From: an uncultured Lachnospiraceae bacterium
GTDB taxonomy: Bacteria; Bacillota; Clostridia; Lachnospirales; Lachnospiraceae
Assembly: GCA_934432595.1 (NCBI GenBank)
Contig: CAKRYR010000002.1
Span: 124,001 to 188,000 of the forward strand
Direction of reading: 5' to 3'
Length of the DNA: 64,000 bases
Below are positions 55,072 through 63,889 of this stretch, one piece after another; position 1 is the first letter of the stretch, and every line of letters begins with the position of its first letter. A program made the translations under genes and the position numbers. A model generated the notes under the pieces. The model worked only from the letters and a program-made list of their open reading frames with translations, made no database searches and was not told where the DNA came from.

Positions 55072-56064
55072 ATGTCAGAAAATAATAGTAATTTAAAGAA
55101 AATAATAGGAAGTTCAAATAATTTATTTTTTACTACAGTAATAATAGTAACACTTGGTTTTAATGTAATCTATGGATTTATCTCTATGGTTGGTAAAGTA
55201 CTTACACCATTAGGGATAGATGGCAAAGCTTTAACAAAAAAATGTTTTGAAATATTAAATAATCCTATGATTGGTATGATATTATCTCAGGCACTGATAA
55301 TATTACCTACATTAATATATATTATTAATAGGAAGAAACACATTAAGAAAATAATACGATTTAATAAGCTGAATGTAGTAACACTTATAGCATTAACGTT
55401 CTTTACATATGCTATGTTACCTGTAATGAGCTTTATAAATATGGTATCTATGATGTTTGTAAAGAATAAAATTTCTTCTACTGTAACTGAAATAGTTGGT
55501 AAGGAATCGTTACTATTTGGAATTATTGTAGTGGCTGTTCTACCAGCATTTGTTGAGGAAACTTTGTTTAGAGGAGTTTTATATAATACACATAGAAAAG
55601 TTAGTATAAAAAAAGCATTAATATTAAATGGTTTGTTATTTGGACTCTTACATGGCAATTTTAACCAATTTGCTTATGCATTTTTTATGGGAATAGTATT
55701 TTCCTTGGTTGTGGAAGCTACAGATACTGTTATATCTACAATATGGTGCCATTTTTTAATAAATGGTAATTCTATTTTAAGTGCATTTTTGTCTAAAAAT
55801 GTAGAAATTGCAGACAGTAATGTAATAACAATTAATACATTAATACCTTGGGCTTGCATGGCTCTTATTGCACTATCAATAGCTATTTTAATTTTGATAT
55901 TTATAGCAAAATATAATAATAGATATGACTATTTGAAGAAACATTTAAGTTTTAGTAAGAAAAATAAAAAGGGTAAAAATGTGTCATTATTGTCACCAGG
56001 ACTGATTTGTGCTATGTTAATGAGCTTTGTATATATGATATGCATAGAATTTATGACTACATAG
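55072..56064 (+). CDS. CPBP family intramembrane metalloprotease (CAAX-like)
   Basis: 330 residues with about eight membrane helices. The two glutamates and arginine of the family lie in AFVEETLFRGVLYNTHRK, and the later histidine motifs in GLLFGLLHGNFNQFAYAFFMG and IWCHFLINGNS. Members process prenylated or peptide substrates or act in bacteriocin immunity; the substrate here is unknown. The upstream spacer repeats ATAATAAGAAGAAA twice, and the ribosome binding site is weak. Confidence 0.85.
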   Translation: MSENNSNLKKIIGSSNNLFFTTVIIVTLGFNVIYGFISMVGKVLTPLGIDGKALTKKCFEILNNPMIGMILSQALIILPTLIYIINRKKHIKKIIRFNKLNVVTLIALTFFTYAMLPVMSFINMVSMMFVKNKISSTVTEIVGKESLLFGIIVVAVLPAFVEETLFRGVLYNTHRKVSIKKALILNGLLFGLLHGNFNQFAYAFFMGIVFSLVVEATDTVISTIWCHFLINGNSILSAFLSKNVEIADSNVITINTLIPWACMALIALSIAILILIFIAKYNNRYDYLKKHLSFSKKNKKGKNVSLLSPGLICAMLMSFVYMICIEFMTT

Positions 56065-56100
56065 GGACAAATAGAAGTGTAATTATTGGTTAATAAATAA

Positions 56101-56192
56101 GAGAAGATTGATTTTTATGATTATGAATTAAGATTATGACGAATGTCATAAATTATTAAAATGTTAATCATGAAATTAATCTTCTTTTTTTA
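56101..56192 (+). terminator. Long-stem terminator after the CPBP gene
   Basis: Arms AGAAGATTGATTT-TATGATTA and TAATCATGAAATTAATCTTCT enclose a second small hairpin (TATGAC / GTCATA) and end in seven T. The roughly 285 bases between it and the next promoter are AT-rich, with nothing recognised. Confidence 0.85.
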
Positions 56193-56477
56193 ACAACAAA
56201 TACATAAAAAATAGTAATATTTTGTCCAAAAGTAATATAAAAATAAAAAAATTTATAAAAAATAGGACTAATTACCTATATAGAAAAATTTATAAATATA
56301 AGAGAGCTGACATTATTCTATAAAAATTGGCATAAAAAAATAATAATTTACAAATTTCGGAAATGCACTATATATAAGGGGTCTCGAACATTATGGTATA
56401 TTTTATTTTGGAAAAGTTAATAAAATATTGTAATAAATATGCAAGAATTACAAAAAATTATTATAATTTACAAAGAC

Positions 56478-56506
56478 TTGACAAATTAATTAAAAGGTTA
56501 TATAAT
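56478..56506 (+). promoter_or_regulatory. Consensus promoter of the NlpC/P60 gene
   Basis: TTGACA, 17-base spacer, TATAAT, a perfect sigma-A consensus with an approximately 70-base leader. Confidence 0.92.
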
Positions 56507-56582
56507 ATGACAAGTAATTGATTAACAATTTTGTAATAAAACACAAAAAATTGTTTAACAAGTAGTGGAGGTTTATTTTAAA

Positions 56583-57971
56583 ATGAAAAGTGACTCGATG
56601 ATTAAGGTTACAGCGAGTGTGTTATCATTATCATTATTTGCTTCAACTTGTTTTACAACTGTATCAGAAGCTGCTGGTAATAAGAATGGTATTATTAGTG
56701 AGAAGCCAGTTACGGTATCAGCATTGATGATGCAAAACATGAGTAGTAAAACAGTTGATAATGTTATTAGTGATAAGGTAACTGATGTGGCGTCAAGCAC
56801 ACAAGCTGAACTTAATAAAGAAAAAACTGAACAGAAGACAAAAACTGAAGTTAGAAGTACGACAACTGTTAACGCAGTTACTAATGAAAATGCAAATGAA
56901 AAAGTTGAAGGGAATACAGGAGTAGTAGCTAAGACAACAGGTACAGCAAATGTTGCAAAGACTGAGACAACTAAGAAAGTATCAAAGTATGCTAATAAGG
57001 CAATAGCTACTGTGGATGTTGGAAATATAAGAGCAAAAGCAAATACAACTTCAAAGGTTGTAGGTAAGATTGAAAAAGGTGCAATGTGCAAGACTCTTAA
57101 ATTAAAGAATGGATGGGCACAGGTTAAATCAGGTAAAGTAAAAGGTTACATTAGAGCAGACTTAATAGCGACAGGAAAAGAAGCTGAGAAAATTGCTCCT
57201 AAGTATGCTAAGAAGTACGCAGTGATTAATACGGTTACATTAAAAGTAAGAGAAAAGAATAATACAGATTCTAGAGTCTTAACTCTTGTAGGAGAAGAAG
57301 AGAAATATAAGATTCTTATCGAAGGTAAGAAATGGTGCAAGGTTAAGGTTGATGGTGAAGCTGGATATGTATTAAAAGATTATGTTAAAGTAACAGAGAA
57401 ATTTGCTACAGCAAAATCAATGAAAGAGATTCTTGCTGAGGAAGAAGAAGAAAAGGCAGAGCAAGTAAGCGATAATTCTTCAAGTGGCTCTAAGAAGTCA
57501 ACTAAGAAAGCTTCAAGCAGAAAGTCTTCAACAAGAAAGTCTTCAACAAGAAGGTCTTCAAGTAGAAGATCAAGTTCAAAGAAAACATATTCAAAAGCTG
57601 GTTCTAAGACAGCAAGTGGTGTTGCAAGCTTTGCATTACAATTTAAGGGTAATCCTTATAGATATGGTGGAACAAGCTTGACAAATGGTACAGATTGTTC
57701 TGGATTTACACAATCTGTTTATAGAAACTTTGGCTATAGTATACCTAGAGATTCTCGTAGCCAATATTCAGGTGCTGGTAGAATCGTTAGTATGAGCGAA
57801 TTACAAGCTGGTGATTTATTATTCTACTCAAATTCATCAGGTAGAATTAATCACGTAGCACTATATATTGGTGGTGGACAGGTTGTCCATGCAAGTAATC
57901 CAAAAGATGGTATCAAAGTATCTAACTATAGATATAGAACACCAGTAAGAGCAAGACGTGTAATAAATTAA
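56583..57971 (+). CDS. Secreted SH3-NlpC/P60 cell-wall hydrolase
   Basis: 462 residues from the ATG at 56583; the GTG at 56565 lies inside the RBS GTGGAGG. A signal peptide (VTASVLSLSLFASTCF, cut near SEA) is followed by a Thr/Glu/Lys-rich linker, two bacterial SH3 domains (about 145-200 and 210-275), a serine/arginine/lysine repeat linker (SSTRKSSTRRSSSRRSSSKK, about 300-340), and an NlpC/P60 domain with catalytic TDCSGFTQSVYRNFG and INHVALYIGGGQVVHAS. It likely cleaves stem peptides of peptidoglycan. Confidence 0.93.
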   Translation: MKSDSMIKVTASVLSLSLFASTCFTTVSEAAGNKNGIISEKPVTVSALMMQNMSSKTVDNVISDKVTDVASSTQAELNKEKTEQKTKTEVRSTTTVNAVTNENANEKVEGNTGVVAKTTGTANVAKTETTKKVSKYANKAIATVDVGNIRAKANTTSKVVGKIEKGAMCKTLKLKNGWAQVKSGKVKGYIRADLIATGKEAEKIAPKYAKKYAVINTVTLKVREKNNTDSRVLTLVGEEEKYKILIEGKKWCKVKVDGEAGYVLKDYVKVTEKFATAKSMKEILAEEEEEKAEQVSDNSSSGSKKSTKKASSRKSSTRKSSTRRSSSRRSSSKKTYSKAGSKTASGVASFALQFKGNPYRYGGTSLTNGTDCSGFTQSVYRNFGYSIPRDSRSQYSGAGRIVSMSELQAGDLLFYSNSSGRINHVALYIGGGQVVHASNPKDGIKVSNYRYRTPVRARRVIN

Positions 57972-57982
57972 TATAAAATAAT

Positions 57983-58013
57983 AAAAATGCCCTAGATTCT
58001 AGGGCATTTTTAT
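57983..58013 (+). terminator. Terminator after the NlpC/P60 gene
   Basis: 12-bp stem AAAATGCCCTAG / CTAGGGCATTTT with a 4-base loop and T-run. Confidence 0.93.
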
Positions 58014-58114
58014 TTGAGTAATAAGAAATAGTGTGATATTTCTTATTATTCAGAAATTTATAGTAATTGCTCATCCGGCAAAGCATTTACTGCTTGGTGA
58101 CGTGGATTCACATA
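58014..58114. repeat. Intergenic repeat with hairpin and GGTGACGTG core, copy 2
   Basis: A hairpin AATAAGAAAT...ATTTCTTATT (58018-58046), similar in shape to the family C arms, precedes a 34-base match (58081-58114) to 27590-27623 around TTGGTGACGTG. Non-coding. Confidence 0.5.
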
Positions 58115-58209
58115 TATTTTGTATAGAAAGAGCATTGTATTTAGGGTATAATATTTTGAAAATTAATGACGAAGTATATTAAAGATGATGTTTTAGTGGA
58201 GGATATAAG

Positions 58210-58566
58210 ATGAGTAAAGAAAGAAGAAAGTATGAAAGACTCCCAATTGATTGTAATTTAAAAGTCAGTAAACTATTTAAGCAGGCAGTTGACAAAGTGG
58301 AAATTGTTGATGCTCATATAAATGTTACAGATATATCTAAAGGTGGTATTGGATTTACAAGTAAGAATGTAATGCCAGTAGGATGCTATTTTGATGCTAC
58401 TATTGGATTAGATGAGAAGGAATATTTTAGATGTGTCGTGAAAGTTGTTAGATGTATGGAGATTGATGAAGGATTTTTTTATGGGGCTGAGTTCGTCGGA
58501 CTTGCAGGTTTTCTTGCTCATAAGGTTGAGAAATATGCAGAAAGTTTGAAGAAAGAGAATAATTAG
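58210..58566 (+). CDS. PilZ-domain protein (cyclic di-GMP receptor candidate)
   Basis: 118 residues, a single PilZ domain. The RxxxR motif is RRKYERLP near residue 6, and the D/NxSxxG motif is DISKGGIGF near residue 45, so both cyclic di-GMP contact motifs are intact. No output domain is attached, and no diguanylate cyclase gene is nearby. Its ribosome binding site is GTGGAGGA. Confidence 0.88.
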   Translation: MSKERRKYERLPIDCNLKVSKLFKQAVDKVEIVDAHINVTDISKGGIGFTSKNVMPVGCYFDATIGLDEKEYFRCVVKVVRCMEIDEGFFYGAEFVGLAGFLAHKVEKYAESLKKENN

Positions 58567-58622
58567 ACAATTTGTTTATAAAAATAGTATATTTTGAATT
58601 TTTAAATAAATAAAAAACATAT

Positions 58623-58677
58623 AAAAAAGCTCGATTTGTACAAGTTGCATAAAAAATGTATAAATTGAGCTTTTTTA
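58623..58677 (+). terminator. Terminator after the PilZ gene
   Basis: Arms AAAAAAGCTC-ATTT-TACA and TGTA-AAAT-GAGCTTTTTT with two mismatches, T-run included. Confidence 0.8.
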
Positions 58678-58687
58678 AAAAAATGGT

Positions 58688-58788
58688 TGTGGATAACATT
58701 AATTGATAAACATTGGTTATCAACAATAAAAATTACTAAAAAATGGTAAAAAATGGGGTTATGCACAAAGTTATCCACATTATCCACA
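58688..58788. other. DnaA-box cluster
   Basis: Within 101 bases there are three perfect TTATCCACA boxes (58688-58696 on the minus strand; 58771-58779 and 58780-58788 on the plus strand, directly adjacent), one TTATGCACA (58759-58767) and a near match TTATCAACA (58717-58725). Surrounding DNA is extremely AT-rich. DnaA boxes in such density occur at oriC, DnaA-titration sites or DnaA-controlled promoters. dnaA is not in this window. Confidence 0.7.
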
Positions 58789-58973
58789 GAAATTAATCCT
58801 CAAAAGAATTGTTGATTGATTATTTTTTTGAAGAAAAAACAATCAAATGTTTTGTTCAATATGATGAAAATATAATTTGTTATAAAATTGTGGTTGACAT
58901 TGTAATTTTTTAACAACTATAGCATATTTTTGACAATAGGCATTAAGTATTAGTAAGTTTTGCATAAATTTTG
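58789..58973. other. AT-rich spacer between DnaA boxes and the hpf promoter
   Basis: Contains an inverted repeat TTGATTG...CAATCAA (about 58814-58848). TTGACA words at about 58893 and 58930 have no good -10 at proper distance. No reading frame. Confidence 0.4.
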
Positions 58974-59002
58974 TTGGAAAAAATATCCAAGTGTGTTATA
59001 AT
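58974..59002 (+). promoter_or_regulatory. Promoter for hpf
   Basis: TTGGAA, 17-base spacer, TATAAT, about 35 bases before the start. Confidence 0.65.
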
Positions 59003-59037
59003 TAAATGTATAATGAATTAGTAAAGGAGTTGGAGTT

Positions 59038-59568
59038 ATGCAATTTATAATTAGTGGCAAAAATATAGACGTAACTGATGGTCTTAGATCAGCAGTTTAT
59101 GACAAATTAGGAAAATTAGAAAGGTATTTTACTCCAGAAACTGAAGTTCATGTTACTTTAAGTGTTGAGAAAGAACGTCAAAAGATTGAAGTAACTATTC
59201 CAATGAAGGGTAATATTATTAGAGCAGAGCAGGTTAGTAATGATATGTATGCTTCTATAGACTTGGTAGAGGATGTAATTGAACGTCAATTAAGAAAGTA
59301 CAAGAGAAAACTTACTGAATATAAGCAAGCAGGTACAAACTTTAATCAAACTTTCTTAGACGATAAGAATTATGATGACGAAGAGAAGATTACTATCTTT
59401 AGAAGTAAGAAGTTTGAGATGAAACCTATGGATGCTGAAGAGGCTTGTGTACAGATGGAACTTTTAGGACATAGTTTTTTCGCCTTTAGAAATGCTGAGA
59501 CAGATGAAATCAATGTTGTATACAAGAGAAAAGGAAATACATACGGCCTAATCGAACCAGAATATTAA
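59038..59568 (+). CDS. hpf: Ribosome hibernation promoting factor, long form
   Basis: 176 residues. The N-terminal S30AE/RaiA domain (MQFIISGKNIDVTDGLRSAV ... ERQLRKYKRKL) binds the 30S decoding site. The C-terminal dimerisation domain (about 115-176: KKFEMKPMDAEEACVQMELL, GHSFFAFRNAETDEINVVYK) makes 100S ribosome dimers. This long form is typical of Firmicutes. hpf followed by secA and prfB is the common order, here split by a 1.6-kb repeat island. Confidence 0.96.
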   Translation: MQFIISGKNIDVTDGLRSAVYDKLGKLERYFTPETEVHVTLSVEKERQKIEVTIPMKGNIIRAEQVSNDMYASIDLVEDVIERQLRKYKRKLTEYKQAGTNFNQTFLDDKNYDDEEKITIFRSKKFEMKPMDAEEACVQMELLGHSFFAFRNAETDEINVVYKRKGNTYGLIEPEY

Positions 59569-59589
59569 AATTTAATAATTTAGTATATT

Positions 59590-59625
59590 AAATGCCATCT
59601 AGATTTTTCTAGATGGCATTTTGGG
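59590..59625 (+). terminator. Terminator after hpf
   Basis: 12-bp stem AATGCCATCTAG / CTAGATGGCATT with TTTT. Confidence 0.9.
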
Positions 59626-59640
59626 TTTTTGGAATTTTTG

Positions 59641-59775
59641 TTCTAGTGAAGTTTGGTGAGGGATTTAGTGGGGCTCCGCGCGAGTTTTATGTTGGTGTTC
59701 TAGTGAAGTTTGGTGAGGGATTAAGTAGGGCTCCGCACAAGCTTTAGGTTGATATTCTAGTGACGATTTTGCTTT
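59641..59775. repeat. 57-bp tandem repeat, about 2.3 copies
   Basis: Units start at 59641, 59698 and 59755 with TTCTAGTGAAGTTTGGTGAG and contain GGGCTCCGC. The TCTAGTGAAGTTTGGTGA word recurs in inverted orientation (16 of 18) in the array at 61006-61085 on the other side of the island. Confidence 0.85.
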
Positions 59776-59810
59776 GCGTTTTCTATTAGGGAGCGCTGTT
59801 CAAGTCACAA

Positions 59811-59964
59811 TGATATATTTATATGATTATTCATTTGAATACACGCTTTCGCTTCGTTGTTGAACCTAATGGTACTACAACTCGCAGTTCGCTTAGCAGC
59901 TCCTGCTTGTTAAGTACCAAGGTCAACAAATAGTATTCAAATTGAATAATATATAAATATGTCA
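59811..59964. mobile_element. Palindromic MITE-like element, copy 2
   Basis: 154 bases with terminal inverted repeats of about 32 bases (TGATATATTTATATG... against a right end of ...TATAAATATGTCA), 30 of 32 matching apart from compensating single-base gaps. Inner arms AACCTAATGGTACT and AGTACCAAGGT continue the palindrome. The core CACGCTTTCGCTTCGTTG is shared with the element at 60743-60981. No transposase gene, so at most a non-autonomous element. Confidence 0.6.
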
Positions 59965-60182
59965 TCTGTTATTCTAAAGGTTTCCCTAATTGAAAAACTT
60001 CAAGCAAAATCTGTTATCTGAAAGTTGAAATGGAAATCTAATTTGATACGAGGTTTTTGTTTTATCTAATAGAAAAATATCAATTAAAATGCTTTTTAAT
60101 TATGTAATCAATATTACTTTACTTTGAATATCAAAGTATGTATAATAAGCATGTAATGAAAATTATGAGGAGAATTATATTA

Positions 60183-60452
60183 ATGATAAATGATAAGAAG
60201 AAAATAATTGCTATTATATTTATTAGTTTGTCTATACTAGTAGAGATTTTGGGAATACTGTTATGTTTGGTTCCTATGGCTGGTTTTATAATTTATATTT
60301 TTATGACTTTACTTGCAATTGGTATGGCAATAATAGGTTGGATTACTTCAAAGGAACATAGAGCTTTACATATTACAAGTAGTACATTATTTTGTATTTA
60401 TCTCATAGGAATAATTGCTGATATTAGTATAGTAGCTTATTTCTTTGTTTAA
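60183..60452 (+). CDS. Small three-helix membrane protein
   Basis: 89 residues from the ATG at 60183 after GAGGAG; the frame reaches upstream to 60138 without RBS. Three hydrophobic helices (about 8-27, 31-51, 66-88), a basic start MINDKKK, and a short charged loop SKEHRA. No family recognised. It lies alone inside the repeat island between hpf and secA, with a TATAAT at 60141 but no fitting -35. Confidence 0.5.
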   Translation: MINDKKKIIAIIFISLSILVEILGILLCLVPMAGFIIYIFMTLLAIGMAIIGWITSKEHRALHITSSTLFCIYLIGIIADISIVAYFFV

Positions 60453-60589
60453 ACATAGTTACTATAGTTGCTGTATTTTATGCAGTAAACGTTATAACTA
60501 TTATATTAATGTATATATAGTAGACTAAAATCTTAATATTACGTCAAGTTCATACACTAACCAAGATTTTGAACCAAATTTGAAAGGTT

Positions 60590-60745
60590 TTACAGTCCAA
60601 ACAAGCGCGTGGCAGAGATTTAGACGGTCATTAGACGCCAATTTTATTGAAAATCATAAGTTTTGACAGTCCAAACAAGTAGCAAGTACAGTTTTATATT
60701 GGAATTTTGAACTGAAATTGAAAGATATATTGTAGTAAACAGATT
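60590..60745. repeat. Degenerate relative of the 29.2-kb tandem array
   Basis: CAGTCCAAACAAG occurs at 60593 and again at 60667, as in the 85-bp units at 29.2 kb. The stretch ends with the identical 16 bases TTGTAGTAAACAGATT at 60730-60745. Confidence 0.6.
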
Positions 60746-60981
60746 TGGATATTCCCTTAGGAGTATATTAGTAAACAGAGAGAAAATTTATATATTATTC
60801 AATTAAAGTGGTATTTGTGTACCTTGGTTCATGGAATGAGGTATTGTTATGCTTGAGCATAATAATACCTCAGCCATAGAACCATTAGGTAACGCAACGA
60901 AGCGAAAGCGCCCACGATAATGAATGATTATATAAATTTTCTCTCGTATATCTCACCATCCCCCTAAGGGAATATCCAAAT
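60743..60981. mobile_element. Palindromic MITE-like element, copy 3
   Basis: 239 bases bounded by perfect 19-base terminal inverted repeats (ATTTGGATATTCCCTTAGG / CCTAAGGGAATATCCAAAT). A second perfect 17-base pair lies inside (GAGAGAAAATTTATATA / TATATAAATTTTCTCTC), then a long central hairpin around GAGGTATTGTTATGCT. The inner part is an inverted relative of copy 2 (CGCTTTCGCTTCGTTG on the minus strand). No coding capacity. Confidence 0.65.
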
Positions 60982-61005
60982 CGTCCCTAGAACACCTTCC
61001 TACTT

Positions 61006-61085
61006 CCCCATTCACCAGACTTCCCTAGAAAGGAAAACCCCAAAACCCCATTCACCAGACTTTCCTAGAAAGGAAACCTCCAAAT
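61006..61085. repeat. 40-bp tandem repeat, two copies
   Basis: CCCCATTCACCAGACTT followed by CCTAGAAAGGAAA occurs at 61006 and 61046. It is inversely related to the 57-bp array at 59641, so the island between hpf and secA is roughly a large nested palindrome. Confidence 0.75.
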
Positions 61086-61138
61086 CCACCCAAACCTCGT
61101 ATTCACGAAACGTTTAAAATTTGTTCAAAATATGTACA

Positions 61139-61167
61139 TTGATAAAATTGGGAATAAATGGTACAAT
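61139..61167 (+). promoter_or_regulatory. Promoter for secA
   Basis: TTGATA, 17-base spacer, TACAAT, about 58 bases before the start codon. Confidence 0.65.
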
Positions 61168-61224
61168 GGTGATTAGGTTGGGTTTATGGACAAAAAATAA
61201 TAATAATAATCGGGAGTGACCAGA

Positions 61225-63798
61225 ATGAGTATATTTACAAAAATATTTGGAACACACAGTGAAAGAGAACTAAAATATGTAATACCTATCGTAGATAAGA
61301 TAGAAGCGTTAGAACCAGAATTTGAAAAACTATCAGATGATCAGTTAAAAGCAAAAACTAACGAATTTAAAAACAGATTAGGAAATGGTGAAACATTAGA
61401 TGATATATTAGTGGAAGCATTTGCTACAGTAAGAGAAGCATCAAAAAGAGTTCTAGGAATGAGACACTATAGAGTACAATTAATGGGTGGTGTAATCCTA
61501 CATCAAGGAAGAATTACAGAAATGAGAACAGGTGAAGGTAAAACACTTGTATCTACGCTACCTGCATACTTGAATGCACTAGAAGGAAAAGGTGTTCATA
61601 TTGTTACAGTCAATGATTACCTTGCAAAACGTGATGCTGAGTGGATGGGGCAAATTCATGAATTTTTAGGACTTACAGTTGGTGTAGTCTTAAATGACAT
61701 GGACAATGATGAGAGACGTGCAGCATATAACTGTGACATAACGTATGCGACTAATAATGAATTAGGATTTGATTACCTAAGAGATAACATGGTTATTTAT
61801 AAAGAACAATTGGTAATGAGAGAGTTACACTATGCTATTATTGATGAGGTTGACTCTGTTCTTATCGATGAAGCAAGAACTCCACTTATTATTTCAGGAC
61901 AAAGTGGCAAGTCTACTAAATTATATGAAGTATGTGATATATTAGCTAGACAATTAGTAAAAGGGACATTTAATGGTGAGCTTTCAAAGATGGAAGCAAT
62001 CATGGGTGAAGAGAAAAAAGAAGACGGAGACTTTATCGTTAATGAGAAAGATAAGAACATTAACTTAACAGAGCAAGGTGTTAAGAAAGTTGAGAGCTTT
62101 TTTAAGATTGATAACTTAGCTGACCCTGATAACCTAGAGATACAACATAATGTCATCTTAGCTTTAAGAGCACATAATTTGATGTTTAAAGATAAAGATT
62201 ATGTAGTTAAAGATGATGAAGTCCTAATTGTAGATGAATTTACAGGAAGAATTATGCCAGGACGTAGATACTCTGATGGATTGCATCAAGCAATTGAAGC
62301 TAAGGAACATGTTAAAGTTAAGAGAGAGAGTAAGACACTTGCTACTATTACTTTCCAGAATTTCTTTAATAAATATGCTAAGAAATCAGGTATGACAGGT
62401 ACTGCATTAACAGAAGAGAGAGAATTTAGAGATATTTATGGAATGGATGTTATTGAAGTTCCAACGAATCTTCCTGTTGCTAGAGTAGATAGAAATGATG
62501 CAGTATATAAGACTAAAAAGGAAAAATTAAATGCAATAGTCGATGCAATTATTGAAGCACATAAGAAAGGACAACCAGTTTTAGTTGGTACTGTTACAAT
62601 TGAAGCTTCAGAAGAGATAAGCGAATTGTTGAAGAAGAAGAATATTCAACATAAGGTATTGAATGCTAAGTTCCATGAGTTAGAAGCAGAGATTGTTGCA
62701 GATGCTGGTCAATATGGTGCAGTTACCATAGCAACTAATATGGCAGGTCGTGGTACTGATATTAAATTAGGAGAAGGCGTTGTAGAAGTAGGCGGTCTTA
62801 AGATAATTGGTACAGAAAGACATGAGTCTAGACGTATTGATAATCAGTTGAGAGGTCGTGCTGGTAGACAAGGTGACCCTGGTGAATCAAGATTTTACAT
62901 TTCTCTTGAAGACGACTTGATGAGATTATTCGGTTCAGAGAGACTTATGACTATATTTGATAATTTAGGAATACAAGAAGGAGATGAGATTGAGCATAAA
63001 ATGCTTAGTAAAGCTATAGAGAATGCTCAAAAGAAGATAGAAAATAACAACTACGGAATCAGAAAGAATCTTTTAGAATACGATAGAGTAAATAATGAAC
63101 AAAGAGAAATTATTTATGCAGAGAGACGTAAGGTATTAAATGGAGAAAGTATGCGTGACTCAATTTATAAGATGATTAATGAAGTTGTTGAGAAGTGCGT
63201 AAATATTTGTATAGGTGATGATGGTACGCCAGAGCAAGAAGATATATCAGAATTAAATAATTTGCTTATACCTATTATTCCTATTAAGCCTTTGTCTTAT
63301 ACAGATGAAGAATTATTAAAAGTTAGAAAGAATAATTTACTTCAAGAGTTGAAGGAAGCAGCAGTTAAACTATATGAAGAAAAAGAAGCTGAGTTCCCTG
63401 AGCCAGAACATTTACGTGAGATAGAGCGTGTTATTTTGCTTAAGGTAATTGACCATAAATGGATGGATCATATTGATGACATGGACCAACTTCGTCAAGG
63501 TATTGGATTACAAGCATATGGTAGTAGAGATCCAGTAGTAGAATATAAATTCAGTGGATATGATATGTTCGGTGAGATGGAACAATCTATTATGGAAGAT
63601 ACAGTAAGAGCTTTAATGCACGTAAAAGTTGAGCAACAAGTTGAGAGAGAGCAAGTTGCTAAGGTTACTGGTACAAATAAAGATGATTCAGCTGTTAATG
63701 CTCCAAAGAGAAGAGCAACTAGGAAGATTCAACCTAATGAAAAATGTCCATGTGGTTCAGGACTTAAGTATAAACAATGCTGTGGAAGAAGAGCCTAG
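61225..63798 (+). CDS. secA: Preprotein translocase ATPase SecA
   Basis: 857 residues from the ATG at 61225 (CGGGAGTGA upstream; a GTG at 61216 overlaps that site). Walker A MRTGEGKTLV, preprotein cross-linking domain, DEVDSVLIDEARTPLI, the second nucleotide-binding fold with TNMAGRGTDIKLGEG and QLRGRAGRQGDPG, and a C-terminal zinc finger CPCGSGLKYKQCC. It drives Sec-dependent export through SecYEG. Followed by prfB, a widespread arrangement. Confidence 0.97.
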   Translation: MSIFTKIFGTHSERELKYVIPIVDKIEALEPEFEKLSDDQLKAKTNEFKNRLGNGETLDDILVEAFATVREASKRVLGMRHYRVQLMGGVILHQGRITEMRTGEGKTLVSTLPAYLNALEGKGVHIVTVNDYLAKRDAEWMGQIHEFLGLTVGVVLNDMDNDERRAAYNCDITYATNNELGFDYLRDNMVIYKEQLVMRELHYAIIDEVDSVLIDEARTPLIISGQSGKSTKLYEVCDILARQLVKGTFNGELSKMEAIMGEEKKEDGDFIVNEKDKNINLTEQGVKKVESFFKIDNLADPDNLEIQHNVILALRAHNLMFKDKDYVVKDDEVLIVDEFTGRIMPGRRYSDGLHQAIEAKEHVKVKRESKTLATITFQNFFNKYAKKSGMTGTALTEEREFRDIYGMDVIEVPTNLPVARVDRNDAVYKTKKEKLNAIVDAIIEAHKKGQPVLVGTVTIEASEEISELLKKKNIQHKVLNAKFHELEAEIVADAGQYGAVTIATNMAGRGTDIKLGEGVVEVGGLKIIGTERHESRRIDNQLRGRAGRQGDPGESRFYISLEDDLMRLFGSERLMTIFDNLGIQEGDEIEHKMLSKAIENAQKKIENNNYGIRKNLLEYDRVNNEQREIIYAERRKVLNGESMRDSIYKMINEVVEKCVNICIGDDGTPEQEDISELNNLLIPIIPIKPLSYTDEELLKVRKNNLLQELKEAAVKLYEEKEAEFPEPEHLREIERVILLKVIDHKWMDHIDDMDQLRQGIGLQAYGSRDPVVEYKFSGYDMFGEMEQSIMEDTVRALMHVKVEQQVEREQVAKVTGTNKDDSAVNAPKRRATRKIQPNEKCPCGSGLKYKQCCGRRA

Positions 63799-63889
63799 AT
63801 TAGATAATATATATTATGGATTACTATTTTAACATTGATATAGTTAGCAAAGGTATATTGTTGAAATATTGAAGAATGGAGTTGAATCT

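Noticed and set aside
58688..58788. Calling the DnaA-box cluster oriC outright
   Set aside because: No dnaA, dnaN, recF or gyr genes are in the window, and skew cannot be judged here; it is reported only as a DnaA-box cluster.
60141..60146. TATAAT as part of a promoter for the small membrane protein
   Set aside because: The nearest -35-like words give spacers of 11 or 21 bases, so the promoter is not supported.
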